Source of the DNA: UBA940 sp031548515
Lineage (GTDB): Bacteria; Bacteroidota; Bacteroidia; Bacteroidales; Rikenellaceae
Assembly (NCBI GenBank): GCA_031548515.1
Contig: JAVBRB010000014.1
Span: 1 to 64,000 of the forward strand
DNA: 64,000 nucleotides
Direction of reading: 5' to 3'
Shown: positions 8,335-16,507 of the stretch, piece by piece
Position numbering within the stretch: position 1 is the first letter of the stretch
How the letters are laid out: each line of letters starts with the position of its first letter
Position numbers and translations under genes: made by a program
The notes under the pieces: generated by a model
Seen by the model: only the letters and a program-made list of their open reading frames with translations
What the model was told of the DNA's origin: nothing
Databases searched by the model: none

Positions 8335-9759
8335 TTAGCTTTTTAGCAGTTGTATTACTTCTTCCAGGGACGTGTCACCGCGCCGGAAAAGGTCGATGCC
8401 GGCGTCGCGGAGCAAGATGATGTTCCTTTCATGCAGTTTATCCCCAATGTCGGTCTCTTCGCGCCGGGCTGCCGCAGCCAGTTCGTCGTCCACCGGAATT
8501 ACCTCGTATATGGCGCGCCGCCCGCTGTAGCCCGTGTAGTAGCATTTGTCGCACCCTACGGCCGCATAATGATGCCTGATATCCGCATCCGGCAACACTG
8601 TTCGCAGTTCGTAGTTCGCCTTCTTTTTCGCCTTGCAGTGGGGACATAGCAGACGCACCAGCCTCTGCGCCACGCACATAACCAGCGTATTTGCCACGAG
8701 ATAGGGATGGATGCCCATGTCGCTCAGACGGGCTATACTTCCCCACGCGGTGTTGGTGTGGATCGTGGAAAAGATAAGATGGCCGGTGAGCGAAGAACGT
8801 ACAGCCATATTAGCGGTATCGGCGTCGCGGATCTCGCCCAACATTATGATATCGGGGTCCTGCCGCAGGAAAGTGCGCAGGGCGCTGGTGAACGTCAGCC
8901 CGATCTCCTCCTTAAGCTGCACCTGGTTCACCCCCTCGAGTGTGTATTCCACAGGGTCTTCTATGGTCAGGATGTTGCTGGTCTGTTTGTTGAGCCTGCG
9001 CAGAGTCGCGTAAAGCGTGGTACTCTTGCCGGAGCCGGTAGGCCCGCAGATCAGTATCATGCCGTGTGGACGTTCTATCGCCTTGCGGTAATCATCCAGT
9101 TGCCGTTCGCTGAAGCCCAGATTCGCCAGTTCCAGAAGTTCGATATGGCGCGTCAGCAGGCGCATAACTGTTTTTTCGCCGTATATGGTCGGCAGGCACG
9201 ACACGCGCACGTCGAACTTTTTGCCGTTGCGGTTGTACAGTATGCGCCCGTCCTGCGGAAGCCGCTTCTCGGAAATGTCTAGGTTGGCGATGATCTTTAT
9301 CTGGTTGACGAGCGATGCGTAGTTGCCTTTTTCTATCACATACCTCTCGATAAGTTTGCCGTCGATGCGGAACCTCACGCGGCAGCGCTCCTCGTAAGCC
9401 TCGATGTGGATGTCGCTCGCGTAGGTGTCGAAAGCCTCCTCGATCAGCCCCATCAGGAAACCCTGACCGCTGCTGATCTCCGAAATGGAGCGCGCCTGCC
9501 CCGGCATCGTTTCCCCTTCCGAGCGGTAGTATCTCCGCAGCAGCTTCTGAAGTTCGGCCGCCGCAATCTTTTCGACAGCTATGTTCAGGCCGTATATAAC
9601 TTCTATTTCAAGCAGCGAATTCGCATAATCGCGCGACTCCTCGCCGAAACATATTATCCCGCCGCCCTGCGCCTCGAAAGGTACGAGCATATACTCCCAG
9701 GCTTGCTGTGACGTGAAGCGCTGGATCAGTTCCGTGGGTATGCAATCGGGAATCGTCAT
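8335..9759 (-). CDS. GspE/PilB-family assembly ATPase
   Basis: A 474-residue cytoplasmic secretion ATPase. It has an N2 domain with DIHIEAYEERCRVRFRIDG (~116-134), Walker A GPTGSGKST (239-247), Asp box ILTIEDPVEYTLEGVNQVQL, Walker B DPDIIMLGEIRDADTA and His box STIHTNTAWG. The C-terminal tetracysteine zinc motif is CPHC...CDKCYYTGYSGR. These place it in the GspE/PilB/MshE group (extension ATPase), not PilT. The N1 domain is short. Start and stop overlap or abut neighbours: the peptidase stop overlaps its start by 4 bp. No retraction ATPase is present in the window. Confidence 0.95.
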   Translation of the reverse strand: MTIPDCIPTELIQRFTSQQAWEYMLVPFEAQGGGIICFGEESRDYANSLLEIEVIYGLNIAVEKIAAAELQKLLRRYYRSEGETMPGQARSISEISSGQGFLMGLIEEAFDTYASDIHIEAYEERCRVRFRIDGKLIERYVIEKGNYASLVNQIKIIANLDISEKRLPQDGRILYNRNGKKFDVRVSCLPTIYGEKTVMRLLTRHIELLELANLGFSERQLDDYRKAIERPHGMILICGPTGSGKSTTLYATLRRLNKQTSNILTIEDPVEYTLEGVNQVQLKEEIGLTFTSALRTFLRQDPDIIMLGEIRDADTANMAVRSSLTGHLIFSTIHTNTAWGSIARLSDMGIHPYLVANTLVMCVAQRLVRLLCPHCKAKKKANYELRTVLPDADIRHHYAAVGCDKCYYTGYSGRRAIYEVIPVDDELAAAARREETDIGDKLHERNIILLRDAGIDLFRRGDTSLEEVIQLLKS

Positions 9760-10241
9760 TCGAAAAGGACCTTACATAGGATGACGCATGCCAGAACTAT
9801 CCCCGATGTGCCGATGAAAGGGACGTTTTTAGGGGATTTATTCTTTAAAATAGCCGCGACTCCCCACCAAACAAGTGAAAATCCCATACAAGCTACCAAC
9901 AGCCAGGCATATTGCCTGACAGGGAACAGCGGCACGAGTGTCAGGAAGAACAGGAAGTCGCCGAGTCCTATATAGACATTAATGGGATTTACGAACTTCC
10001 GTGCCTTCACCCATCCCCACAGCACAATGCCGGTCGACATATACAATATCAATAGTAGATTCAAGCAGCTGCGTTCAAGCACTTCCGATCCCCCATCCTG
10101 TATCATCGGGATGCACACAGTTCCTATGGCGAGTATAAGCAGCCACATGACAGACACCTCCCGCCTGCGGAAATCGCTTACGATCAGGACGGATAAAGGA
10201 GCAAGCATAAGTAGGGGCAGATATTCCATGATAGTGGCCAT
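9756..10241 (-). CDS. Prepilin peptidase, A24-type, catalytic half only
   Basis: A 161-residue integral membrane protein with the two aspartyl motifs of type IV prepilin peptidases: SDFRRREVS (Asp23) and GLGDFLFFLTL (Asp95), spread over about six hydrophobic segments. The family's usual N-terminal methyltransferase and zinc-Cys domain is absent, as in archaeal preflagellin peptidases. It would cleave the leaders of the pseudopilins encoded in the same operon but not N-methylate them. The gene starts 7 bp after the major pseudopilin and overlaps gspE by 4 bp. Met at 10229 is an alternative start. Confidence 0.82.
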   Translation of the reverse strand: MATIMEYLPLLMLAPLSVLIVSDFRRREVSVMWLLILAIGTVCIPMIQDGGSEVLERSCLNLLLILYMSTGIVLWGWVKARKFVNPINVYIGLGDFLFFLTLVPLFPVRQYAWLLVACMGFSLVWWGVAAILKNKSPKNVPFIGTSGIVLACVILCKVLFE

Positions 10242-10248
10242 GGGAGTA

Positions 10249-10659
10249 TCAGTCTTTCACGGTTTCGCGGAGTTCCTTGTCCTGGTTTATCTCCCAGACG
10301 TTGAACACCCCGTTGCCGTCGAAATCGACTACGGCAGTCGCGGTGGCTGTGAATCCATGCTCGGAACCATCCACTATTTCTATAAGATAGTTGGCGGACC
10401 CTCCGTCTGAGACGAGTTTCTGCTGCTCGAATCCAAGTTCTTCGAGAGATTCCGAATAGCGCGAATGGGTGTAGAAATGGCTTTTCTGGAGTGTATGAAG
10501 GAATGTGAGCTGCTGCTGCGCTTCGGTGCTTTTGGCGCGTGAGATTAGTGGCATGAGATTCGGCAGGGCTATAAGTACGAGTATACCTATTATTACAAGT
10601 ACAACTAAAAGTTCCGACAGCGAGAATGCCGGGAGTTTTTTCCGGATCAGTATTTTCAT
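10249..10659 (-). CDS. Major pseudopilin (GspG/PilA-like)
   Basis: A 136-residue pilin. The leader MKILIRKKLPA is followed by FSLSELLVVLVIIGILVLIA, with Glu at +5 and the long hydrophobic N-terminal helix. The residue before cleavage is Ala instead of the near-universal Gly. Pro in ALPNLMPLI and a helix SRAKSTEAQQQLTFL follow. Near the C-terminus DFDGNGVFNVWEINQD looks like a Ca-binding D-x-D-G-N-G loop, as in calcium-stabilised GspG proteins. It is the first gene of the operon, as expected for the most abundant subunit. The upstream regulatory region is 10660-10840. Confidence 0.85.
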   Translation of the reverse strand: MKILIRKKLPAFSLSELLVVLVIIGILVLIALPNLMPLISRAKSTEAQQQLTFLHTLQKSHFYTHSRYSESLEELGFEQQKLVSDGGSANYLIEIVDGSEHGFTATATAVVDFDGNGVFNVWEINQDKELRETVKD

Positions 10660-10763
10660 AGTGTATTATTAAATGTTCTTTTCAGGCCGAAAAAACGTTC
10701 TTTTTTCACACTATAAAATTAACTCCAGCAAACGAGAAAAAATCGGCTTTCGCCTATTTTGAG

Positions 10764-10830
10764 ACCTTAACACTTGGTTTGTTATTCGCTGTATATCAAT
10801 TTGTTGCAAAACCCAAATCTTAACACTGCC
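10764..10830 (-). promoter_or_regulatory. Spaced upstream element, copy B
   Basis: ACCTTAACAC (10764-10773), CTG (10789-10791), CAATTTGTT (10797-10805) and AAATCTTAACAC plus N-GCC (10815-10830) match copy A at 26-92 block for block with no spacing change. On the operon's strand the cores read GTGTTAAG, 53 bp apart. The near edge is about 105 bp upstream of the major pseudopilin start, a usual place for activator or sigma-related sites. The rest of the 612-bp gap 10660-11271 holds an AT-rich stretch, one 103-bp repeat and the hppA upstream region. A 63-codon ORF at 10846-11037 is judged spurious. Confidence 0.5.
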
Positions 10831-10957
10831 ATTTGCGCTTGATTTTTGCCCGTTTCCCATCCATTTTTCACCGGCTTCTTTCGATCGTTTTCAGGCGGTC
10901 TTTTTACCGTGTTTGCCGCTTGGACCTTTTATAATGAACTACTCCGCCTCAAGCAAC

Positions 10958-11060
10958 GGGGAACCGACACTTTTAGTTATCTCCATCGCAAGATGCCTCC
11001 ACCGGCCTGCAGCCGACGGTCGGCGCTTGGGAGATGATTATTTTGCTGCTCAAAACAATT
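10958..11060 (+). repeat. 103-bp structured intergenic repeat, copy 1
   Basis: This aligns without gaps to 25274-25376 and to the reverse complement of 57993-58095. Conserved blocks include TTTTAGTTA, GATGCCT, CCGGCCTGC and CAAAACAA. Three small hairpins are visible: GGCCTGCAGCC, CCGACGGTCGG and ATTTTG...CAAAAC. The stem sequences are kept while loop bases vary between copies. Confidence 0.75.
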
Positions 11061-11200
11061 GAATAACCCGATTTATTAAGATATGGGTATAAACAAAAAA
11101 TCGTGCAGACGGATAAAAAGAACGCCGGGGAATTTTCATAATATATCCGGGCGGAAAAGACTATTCATACCGCTAAAACGGCAGATATATCTTACTTTTC

Positions 11201-11241
11201 TTTGATTTTAAAAAGTTAATCAAAAAAAATTACTAACTTCG
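11201..11241 (+). promoter_or_regulatory. Possible hppA promoter region
   Basis: A 7-bp inverted repeat (TTTGATT at 11201, AATCAAA at 11218) lies just before TAACTTCG (11234-11241), a fair match to the Bacteroidota -7 box TAnnTTTG. Spacing to a -33 TTTG is not ideal. The start codon of hppA is 30 bp further on. Confidence 0.35.
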
Positions 11242-11271
11242 CATCAATTTTTTTAACCCAATCAATATCTG

Positions 11272-13677
11272 ATGAATAAGATTAAATACACAAAACACAT
11301 TCTTCTCGTGTCTATCGCTATGATAGCAAGTACTCTGAGTGCATATGCGAGTGAGGCCGATCTGGCTATTCCGGATCTGCATGCCGGAACTTTCCATCTG
11401 TTCGGAACAGAGGTAACTTCATGGAACTTCCTTTTTTGGGGAGCACTGATCATTGCCGGCACCCTGGCGTTCAGCCTTCTTCTGTTCCGTCAGGTAAAGA
11501 AACTACCGGCGCATACCTCTATGCTTAATGTGGCACAGACTATTTACACCACATGCCGCACATACCTGGTTCAGCAGGGCAAATTCCTGCTGATGCTTTT
11601 CGGTCTGGTAGCCATCGTATTGTGCGTCTACTTCTTCGGTCTGGCGGGCCAATCGATGAGCGTCGTACTCCAGGTGTTGCTGTTCTCGATAGTCGGTATG
11701 GCGGGATCATATATCGTGGCATGGTACGGTATCCGGGTCAACACATACGCTAATGCGCGCACGGCGTTCGCCTCGCTCAGGGGCCGTCCGCTCGATGTGG
11801 TCAATATCCCTCTCAAGGCGGGTATGAGTGTGGGGCTTTTCCTGATCTCGCTCGAACTGGTGCTGATGGTGGTTATACTGCTGTTCGTACCGCGCGACAT
11901 CGTGGGTATCTGCTTCCTGGGCTTTGCCATCGGCGAATCGTTGGGTGCCAGTGCATTGCGTATCGCAGGCGGGATCTTCACCAAGATCGCAGACATAGGT
12001 TCCGACCTGATGAAAGTGGTATTCTGTGTTAAGGAGGACGATCCGCGTAATCCCGGCGTGGTGGCCGACTGCACCGGCGACAACGCAGGCGACAGCGTAG
12101 GTCCGACAGCCGACGGTTTCGAAACTTACGGCGTGACAGGAGTGGCGCTGATCACCTTTATCACCCTGGCCGTGCCCAACCCCGACATGCAGGCCAAACT
12201 GATCGTTTGGATCTTCGGCATGCGCTTTTTGATGGACTTCCTTTCGGGCTGCGCGTTCTTCGTAAATCAGGCGATATCGAAAAAGCTATACGGTAATAAA
12301 AAGGAATTCGACTTCGAGGCTCCGCTTATGCGTCTGCTCACGATTGCCGCCGTGCTCTGCATTTCGGCCAGCTTTGGTATGAGCTATCTGCTCCTGGGCG
12401 ATTTGCCCAATCCTACCCTTTGGTGGAAGCTGGCTGTGATCATCAGCTGCGGGACATTGGCAGCACTGCTCATCCCCGAGTTTACCAAGTTCTTTACCAG
12501 TTCCAAGTCGCGCCACGTCAAAGACATTGTTACGGCCTCCAGCGAGGGCGGCGCTTCGCTCAATATCCTTTCGGGTATCGTGGCCGGTTACTTCGGCGCT
12601 TTCTGGACGGGCCTTTTGATTGTCGGTCTGATGACCGTTGCTTATTTTACCGCCCAACTCGGCCTGACCGATATCATGGGGCCGCACGCGTCGATCTTCG
12701 CTTTCGGCCTTGTCGCTTTCGGGTTCCTGTGCATGGGTCCCGTGACCATTGCCGTGGACAGTTACGGGCCGGTAACCGATAATGCACAGTCGGTATTCGA
12801 ACTTTCGCAGATCGAACAGATCGACGGTATAGAGAAGGATATAGAGAAAAATTACGGCTTCAAACCGGACTTCGAAACAGGCAAGCACCTGCTTGAAGCC
12901 AACGACTCGGCCGGAAACACTTTCAAGGCGACCGCCAAGCCGGTACTTATAGGTACGGCAGTGGTCGGCGCTACGACGATGATATTCTCGATCATCCTGT
13001 TGTTGGAGAAAGTGGGTCTGTTGAACCTCTCGCTCACCGATGCGCCGGTCATCCTGGGGCTTATCTGCGGCGGTGCCGTGATCTTCTGGTTCAGCGGTGC
13101 ATCGATCCAGGCCGTAACCACCGGAGCATACCGCACAGTTGAATTCATCAAGAAGAGTTTCCGCATGGATAAATGCGAAGCGGATATCGAGGATTCGGTC
13201 AAAGTAGTTAAGATATGCACCCAATATGCTCAAAAGGGTATGTGGAACATATTCCTGGCCCTGATCACTCTGACCATCGGATTTGCGTTCATCAATCCCA
13301 ACTTCTTCGTGGCATACCTGATTTCTATCGCGGTATTCGGTCTTTTCCAAGCCATTTATATGGCCAATGCGGGCGGAAGCTGGGACAACGCCAAGAAGAT
13401 CGTCGAAGTGGAGCTGAAAGAAAAAAATACTCCCCTGCATGAAGCGGCCGTGATCGGCGACACTGTGGGCGATCCGTTCAAAGATACATCCTCTGTTTCG
13501 CTCAACCCGATCATCAAGTTTTCGACGCTGTTCGGTCTGCTTGTCACCGAGATCTGCATTGAGATGAAGATCGGCGATGGTACGGATTACTCGACATGGA
13601 TCGCCATTCCATTCCTCTTGCTGGGTCTCTATTTTGTCTGGAGGTCATTCTACCGTATGCGCCTGCCGCAGAAGTAA
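11272..13677 (+). CDS. hppA: Membrane-bound ion-translocating pyrophosphatase
   Basis: An 801-residue, roughly 16-TM mPPase that couples PPi hydrolysis to H+ and/or Na+ pumping across the inner membrane. The catalytic signature is clear: KIADIGSDLMKVVF, EDDPRNPGVVADCTGDNAGD, then SVGPTADGFETYG, and near the C-terminus GGSWDNAKK and AVIGDTVGDPFKDTSS. The protein is longer than classical plant or Rhodospirillum enzymes (about 660-770) because of an extra N-terminal region and internal insert (IDGIEKDIEKNYGFKPDFET, ~525). GNTFKATAK places Lys at ~552, where K+-dependent enzymes have Ala. Ion specificity cannot be settled by eye. It is a single gene with a terminator right after. Confidence 0.97.
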   Translation: MNKIKYTKHILLVSIAMIASTLSAYASEADLAIPDLHAGTFHLFGTEVTSWNFLFWGALIIAGTLAFSLLLFRQVKKLPAHTSMLNVAQTIYTTCRTYLVQQGKFLLMLFGLVAIVLCVYFFGLAGQSMSVVLQVLLFSIVGMAGSYIVAWYGIRVNTYANARTAFASLRGRPLDVVNIPLKAGMSVGLFLISLELVLMVVILLFVPRDIVGICFLGFAIGESLGASALRIAGGIFTKIADIGSDLMKVVFCVKEDDPRNPGVVADCTGDNAGDSVGPTADGFETYGVTGVALITFITLAVPNPDMQAKLIVWIFGMRFLMDFLSGCAFFVNQAISKKLYGNKKEFDFEAPLMRLLTIAAVLCISASFGMSYLLLGDLPNPTLWWKLAVIISCGTLAALLIPEFTKFFTSSKSRHVKDIVTASSEGGASLNILSGIVAGYFGAFWTGLLIVGLMTVAYFTAQLGLTDIMGPHASIFAFGLVAFGFLCMGPVTIAVDSYGPVTDNAQSVFELSQIEQIDGIEKDIEKNYGFKPDFETGKHLLEANDSAGNTFKATAKPVLIGTAVVGATTMIFSIILLLEKVGLLNLSLTDAPVILGLICGGAVIFWFSGASIQAVTTGAYRTVEFIKKSFRMDKCEADIEDSVKVVKICTQYAQKGMWNIFLALITLTIGFAFINPNFFVAYLISIAVFGLFQAIYMANAGGSWDNAKKIVEVELKEKNTPLHEAAVIGDTVGDPFKDTSSVSLNPIIKFSTLFGLLVTEICIEMKIGDGTDYSTWIAIPFLLLGLYFVWRSFYRMRLPQK

Positions 13678-13698
13678 TCGACTATGCTTGCAACTAAT

Positions 13699-13733
13699 GA
13701 AACCGCCTCAAAACTATTTTTTGAGGCGGTTTC
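13699..13733 (+). terminator. Intrinsic terminator after hppA
   Basis: A perfect 15-bp stem GAAACCGCCTCAAAA / TTTTGAGGCGGTTTC with a 5-nt loop lies 22 bp beyond the hppA stop. The A- and T-rich stem base would allow termination in either direction. Confidence 0.85.
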
Positions 13734-13846
13734 ACTTTCTTGAAGTGTTTGCGAGTTGTATGTATTTCCGGTTTGGCGGGCAGCTGTCCTTGTTTCTGGA
13801 ACGGGATTTGTGTTTTCATATACTGATGTCTAATAAGTGGTTGATA

Positions 13847-14851
13847 ATGAAAAGGAAATATCTGTCTATAATCGCGGTGGCCGTCATATCGGTTGCCGGA
13901 TGCGCTCCGAAAGCCCAGTCCGTAGCCGCGATCGATCCGTTGCCGTCCTGGAACGCGACGGCCAATAAACAGGCTATACTCGATTTTGTCACCAGCATCA
14001 CCGATTCCACCAGTGCAGGCTTTGTACCTGTGGAAGAGCGTATCGCTGTGTTTGACAATGACGGAACTCTCTGGTGCGAACAGCCTGTGTATTTCGAATT
14101 CATATATTCGCTGGCCGCAATGAAAGACATAGTGGCCGAAACCCCTGCGCTGCTTAAAAAGGCCGAACTGAAGGCTTTAGCCGACGGGGATATGAAGACT
14201 TTCATGGCAAGCGGCGAGAAGGGGCTGCTCGAAGCGTTCGCCATTTCGCATACGGCAGTGGGGATCGACCGGTTCGAAAAAAATGCCGAAGCATGGCTCG
14301 ATACGGCAAAGCATGCCCGCTTCGACCGCAAATACACCGAACTGACCTACAAGCCGATGGTCGAACTGTTGGATTTCCTGCGCAGCAACGGCTTTACTAC
14401 CTACATTGTTTCGGGCGGGTCGAGCATGTTCATACGTGCATTCAGCGACGACTCCTATGGTATACCGTCGGGGCAGGTCATAGGTACTATGTTCAAGGCG
14501 GAGTTTGTGGCGCAGGGCGACAGCTATAACGTAGTGCTCAAACCGGAAGTGTATCACATCGACGACAATGTGGGCAAACCGGTCGGCATCTACCAATTCA
14601 TAGGCCGCAAGCCGATACTTGCGTTCGGCAATTCCGACGGAGACCTGCAGATGTTGCAATGGACATCCACCAATCAGCGTCCAAATATGGTCCTTCTGCT
14701 TCACCATACCGATGAGGTGCGCGAATACGCCTACGATCGCGAATCTTCAGTCGGGAGGCTCGACAAGGCTCTCGACGAAGCGCGCGCCAAAGGATGGACG
14801 GTGGTGGATATGAAAAACGATTTCGCCAGGGTTTTCAGTTTTGAACGGTAG
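13847..14851 (+). CDS. Lipoprotein HAD-family phosphatase
   Basis: A 334-residue protein starting MKRKYLSIIAVAVISVAGC, a lipoprotein signal with Cys19. HAD motif I is FDNDGTLW (Asp70 nucleophile, Asp72). Motif II is TYIVSGGSSMFIRAF (Ser), and the acidic motif is FGNSDGDLQML. The alpha-helical cap between motifs I and II resembles phosphoserine-phosphatase-like HADs. It is probably an outer- or periplasm-facing phosphatase of unknown substrate. The reading frame is open much further upstream (13577), but that part overlaps hppA. The lipobox fixes the start at 13847, or 13826 at most. Confidence 0.85.
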   Translation: MKRKYLSIIAVAVISVAGCAPKAQSVAAIDPLPSWNATANKQAILDFVTSITDSTSAGFVPVEERIAVFDNDGTLWCEQPVYFEFIYSLAAMKDIVAETPALLKKAELKALADGDMKTFMASGEKGLLEAFAISHTAVGIDRFEKNAEAWLDTAKHARFDRKYTELTYKPMVELLDFLRSNGFTTYIVSGGSSMFIRAFSDDSYGIPSGQVIGTMFKAEFVAQGDSYNVVLKPEVYHIDDNVGKPVGIYQFIGRKPILAFGNSDGDLQMLQWTSTNQRPNMVLLLHHTDEVREYAYDRESSVGRLDKALDEARAKGWTVVDMKNDFARVFSFER

Positions 14852-14881
14852 TTCTCTTACTCCCGGAGATCGTTTTTCACC

Positions 14882-14910
14882 ACGCGGAAGACCATACCGG
14901 TCTTCCGCGT
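14882..14910 (+). terminator. Terminator after HAD phosphatase gene
   Basis: A perfect 12-bp stem ACGCGGAAGACC / GGTCTTCCGCGT with loop ATACC, followed by TATTTT. It lies 30 bp past the stop codon and 79 bp before the next gene. Confidence 0.85.
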
Positions 14911-14988
14911 TATTTTCAGGGTGGTTCGCCGGATTTTCAACGGAATATCGTATATTGCGGAATCTTACCCAAAAGACCGGCTTACAAG

Positions 14989-16503
14989 ATGTTAAAAAGG
15001 ATAAGGGTAGCCGTTGCAGCGATTGTTTTCCTGTCGGTTACATTGCTGTTCCTCGATTTTACGGGAACGCTTCATAAATGGTTCGGATGGCTGGCGAAAA
15101 TACAACTCGTTCCGGCAATTCTTGCACACAGCGCCGTCATAATATGTGCGATCCTGTTGTTCACACTCCTGTTCGGCCGCGTGTACTGTTCGGTGGTCTG
15201 CCCTTTGGGCGTCATGCAGGATGGCATTTCGAACATATCGGCCAGGCGCAAGGGCCGTAAGAACCGTTTCCGGTATTCCCGGGCCGTGTCGTGGCTGCGT
15301 TGGGGAATGCTTGCGCTGTTCGCAGCCTGCCTTGTCGCAGGTATAGGGGCAGTGGTTTCATTGGCCGATCCTTATGCCGCTTTCGGACGTATGGCTTCGA
15401 GTTTTTTGGCGCCGCTTTATGGATGGGGCAACAACCTGTTAGCATGGATCGCCGAAAGGGCCGACAGCTACGCGTTCTACTCGACCGACGTTTTCGTCAA
15501 AAGCTGGGCCGTTTTCGGAGTTGCCGCCGCCATGCTGGTTACCGTTGGAATACTTGCCTGGCGCGGTGGACGCACATATTGCAACACCGTCTGCCCCGTG
15601 GGGACGTTCCTTGGCCTGCTGTCGCGTTTATCTCTCTTCCGTCCCGCGTTCGACGGGACGAAATGCACTAAATGCGGCCTCTGTGAAAAAAATTGCAAGG
15701 CATCGTGCATCGACTCACACCGTCTGGCAATAGACGCCGGCCGCTGCGTAGCATGCTTTAATTGCATCGAGAAGTGCAAGTTCGGTGCTATGGAATACCG
15801 CATGCATCGTTTCGGGACGAAAAAGAAGACGGTCTCCGCACCGTCCGGATCCGACGAAGAAACTCATGCAAAGGGTGTTTCACGCCGTAAGTTTATTTCC
15901 ATCGCCGCCTTGTTCGCTTTTTCCAATGCGTTGAAGGCTCAGCAGTTGCAGGTCGACGGCGGACTGGCCGAGATCGAGAATAAGAAACGGCCCGACCGCA
16001 AAACCCCGGTCGCTCCTCCGGGAGCAGGGGGTGCCGCACATCTTAAAAATCATTGCACGGCCTGCCAGCTTTGCGTGTCGGCGTGCCCGAATAACATAAT
16101 ACTGCCTTCGTCGAAACTCGCGACGTTCATGCAGCCAGAACTGACTTACGAACGCGGTTGGTGCCGTCCGGAATGCACGGAGTGTTCGCAGGTATGCCCG
16201 GCGGGAGCCATAAACAGGATAACTCCTGCCGATAAGGCGGGTATCTCGGTAGGGCAGGCCTACTGGATAAAGGAAAACTGCATTGTCAACACCGATCAGC
16301 ATACCTGTACCGCCTGCGAACGCCATTGCCCGACGGGAGCGATAGCACTTGTCGCCGTCGATCCGGACGACAGGAGGTCGCTTAAGATACCGGTCATTGA
16401 CAATATGTTGTGTATCGGGTGCGGGGCGTGCGAGTACGTCTGCCCGGCGCGTCCGTTCAGCGCAATATATGTCGAGGGAAATGTAAAACACCACACGGTC
16501 TGA
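14989..16503 (+). CDS. NapH/NapG-like fused polyferredoxin
   Basis: 504 residues. The N-terminal half has about four TMs with two NapH-type motifs, GRVYCSVVCPLGVMQD (~63) and TYCNTVCPVGTFLGLLSR (~200). These are followed by two [4Fe-4S] clusters (CTKCGLCEKNC and CVACFNCIEKC). Then comes an internal SRRKFISIAALFAFSNALKA (~295-315), which looks like a twin-arginine signal and hydrophobic stretch. A second ferredoxin half has at least four Cys clusters (CTACQLCVSACP, CTECSQVCP, CTACERHCP, CIGCGACEYVCP). This equals NapH fused to a NapG-like periplasmic ferredoxin. It probably takes electrons from menaquinol to a periplasmic acceptor, plausibly the reductase encoded 4 bp downstream. The acceptor is inferred. 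Confidence 0.85.
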   Translation: MLKRIRVAVAAIVFLSVTLLFLDFTGTLHKWFGWLAKIQLVPAILAHSAVIICAILLFTLLFGRVYCSVVCPLGVMQDGISNISARRKGRKNRFRYSRAVSWLRWGMLALFAACLVAGIGAVVSLADPYAAFGRMASSFLAPLYGWGNNLLAWIAERADSYAFYSTDVFVKSWAVFGVAAAMLVTVGILAWRGGRTYCNTVCPVGTFLGLLSRLSLFRPAFDGTKCTKCGLCEKNCKASCIDSHRLAIDAGRCVACFNCIEKCKFGAMEYRMHRFGTKKKTVSAPSGSDEETHAKGVSRRKFISIAALFAFSNALKAQQLQVDGGLAEIENKKRPDRKTPVAPPGAGGAAHLKNHCTACQLCVSACPNNIILPSSKLATFMQPELTYERGWCRPECTECSQVCPAGAINRITPADKAGISVGQAYWIKENCIVNTDQHTCTACERHCPTGAIALVAVDPDDRRSLKIPVIDNMLCIGCGACEYVCPARPFSAIYVEGNVKHHTV

Positions 16504-16507
16504 CGCC

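Noticed and set aside
10846..11037. 63-codon ORF upstream of hppA
   Set aside because: Covers a 103-bp repeat whose other copies do not keep the reading frame.
12286..13440. 384-codon minus-strand ORF inside hppA
   Set aside because: Antisense to a highly conserved pyrophosphatase; composition (His, Gln, Arg-rich) is that of a shadow frame.
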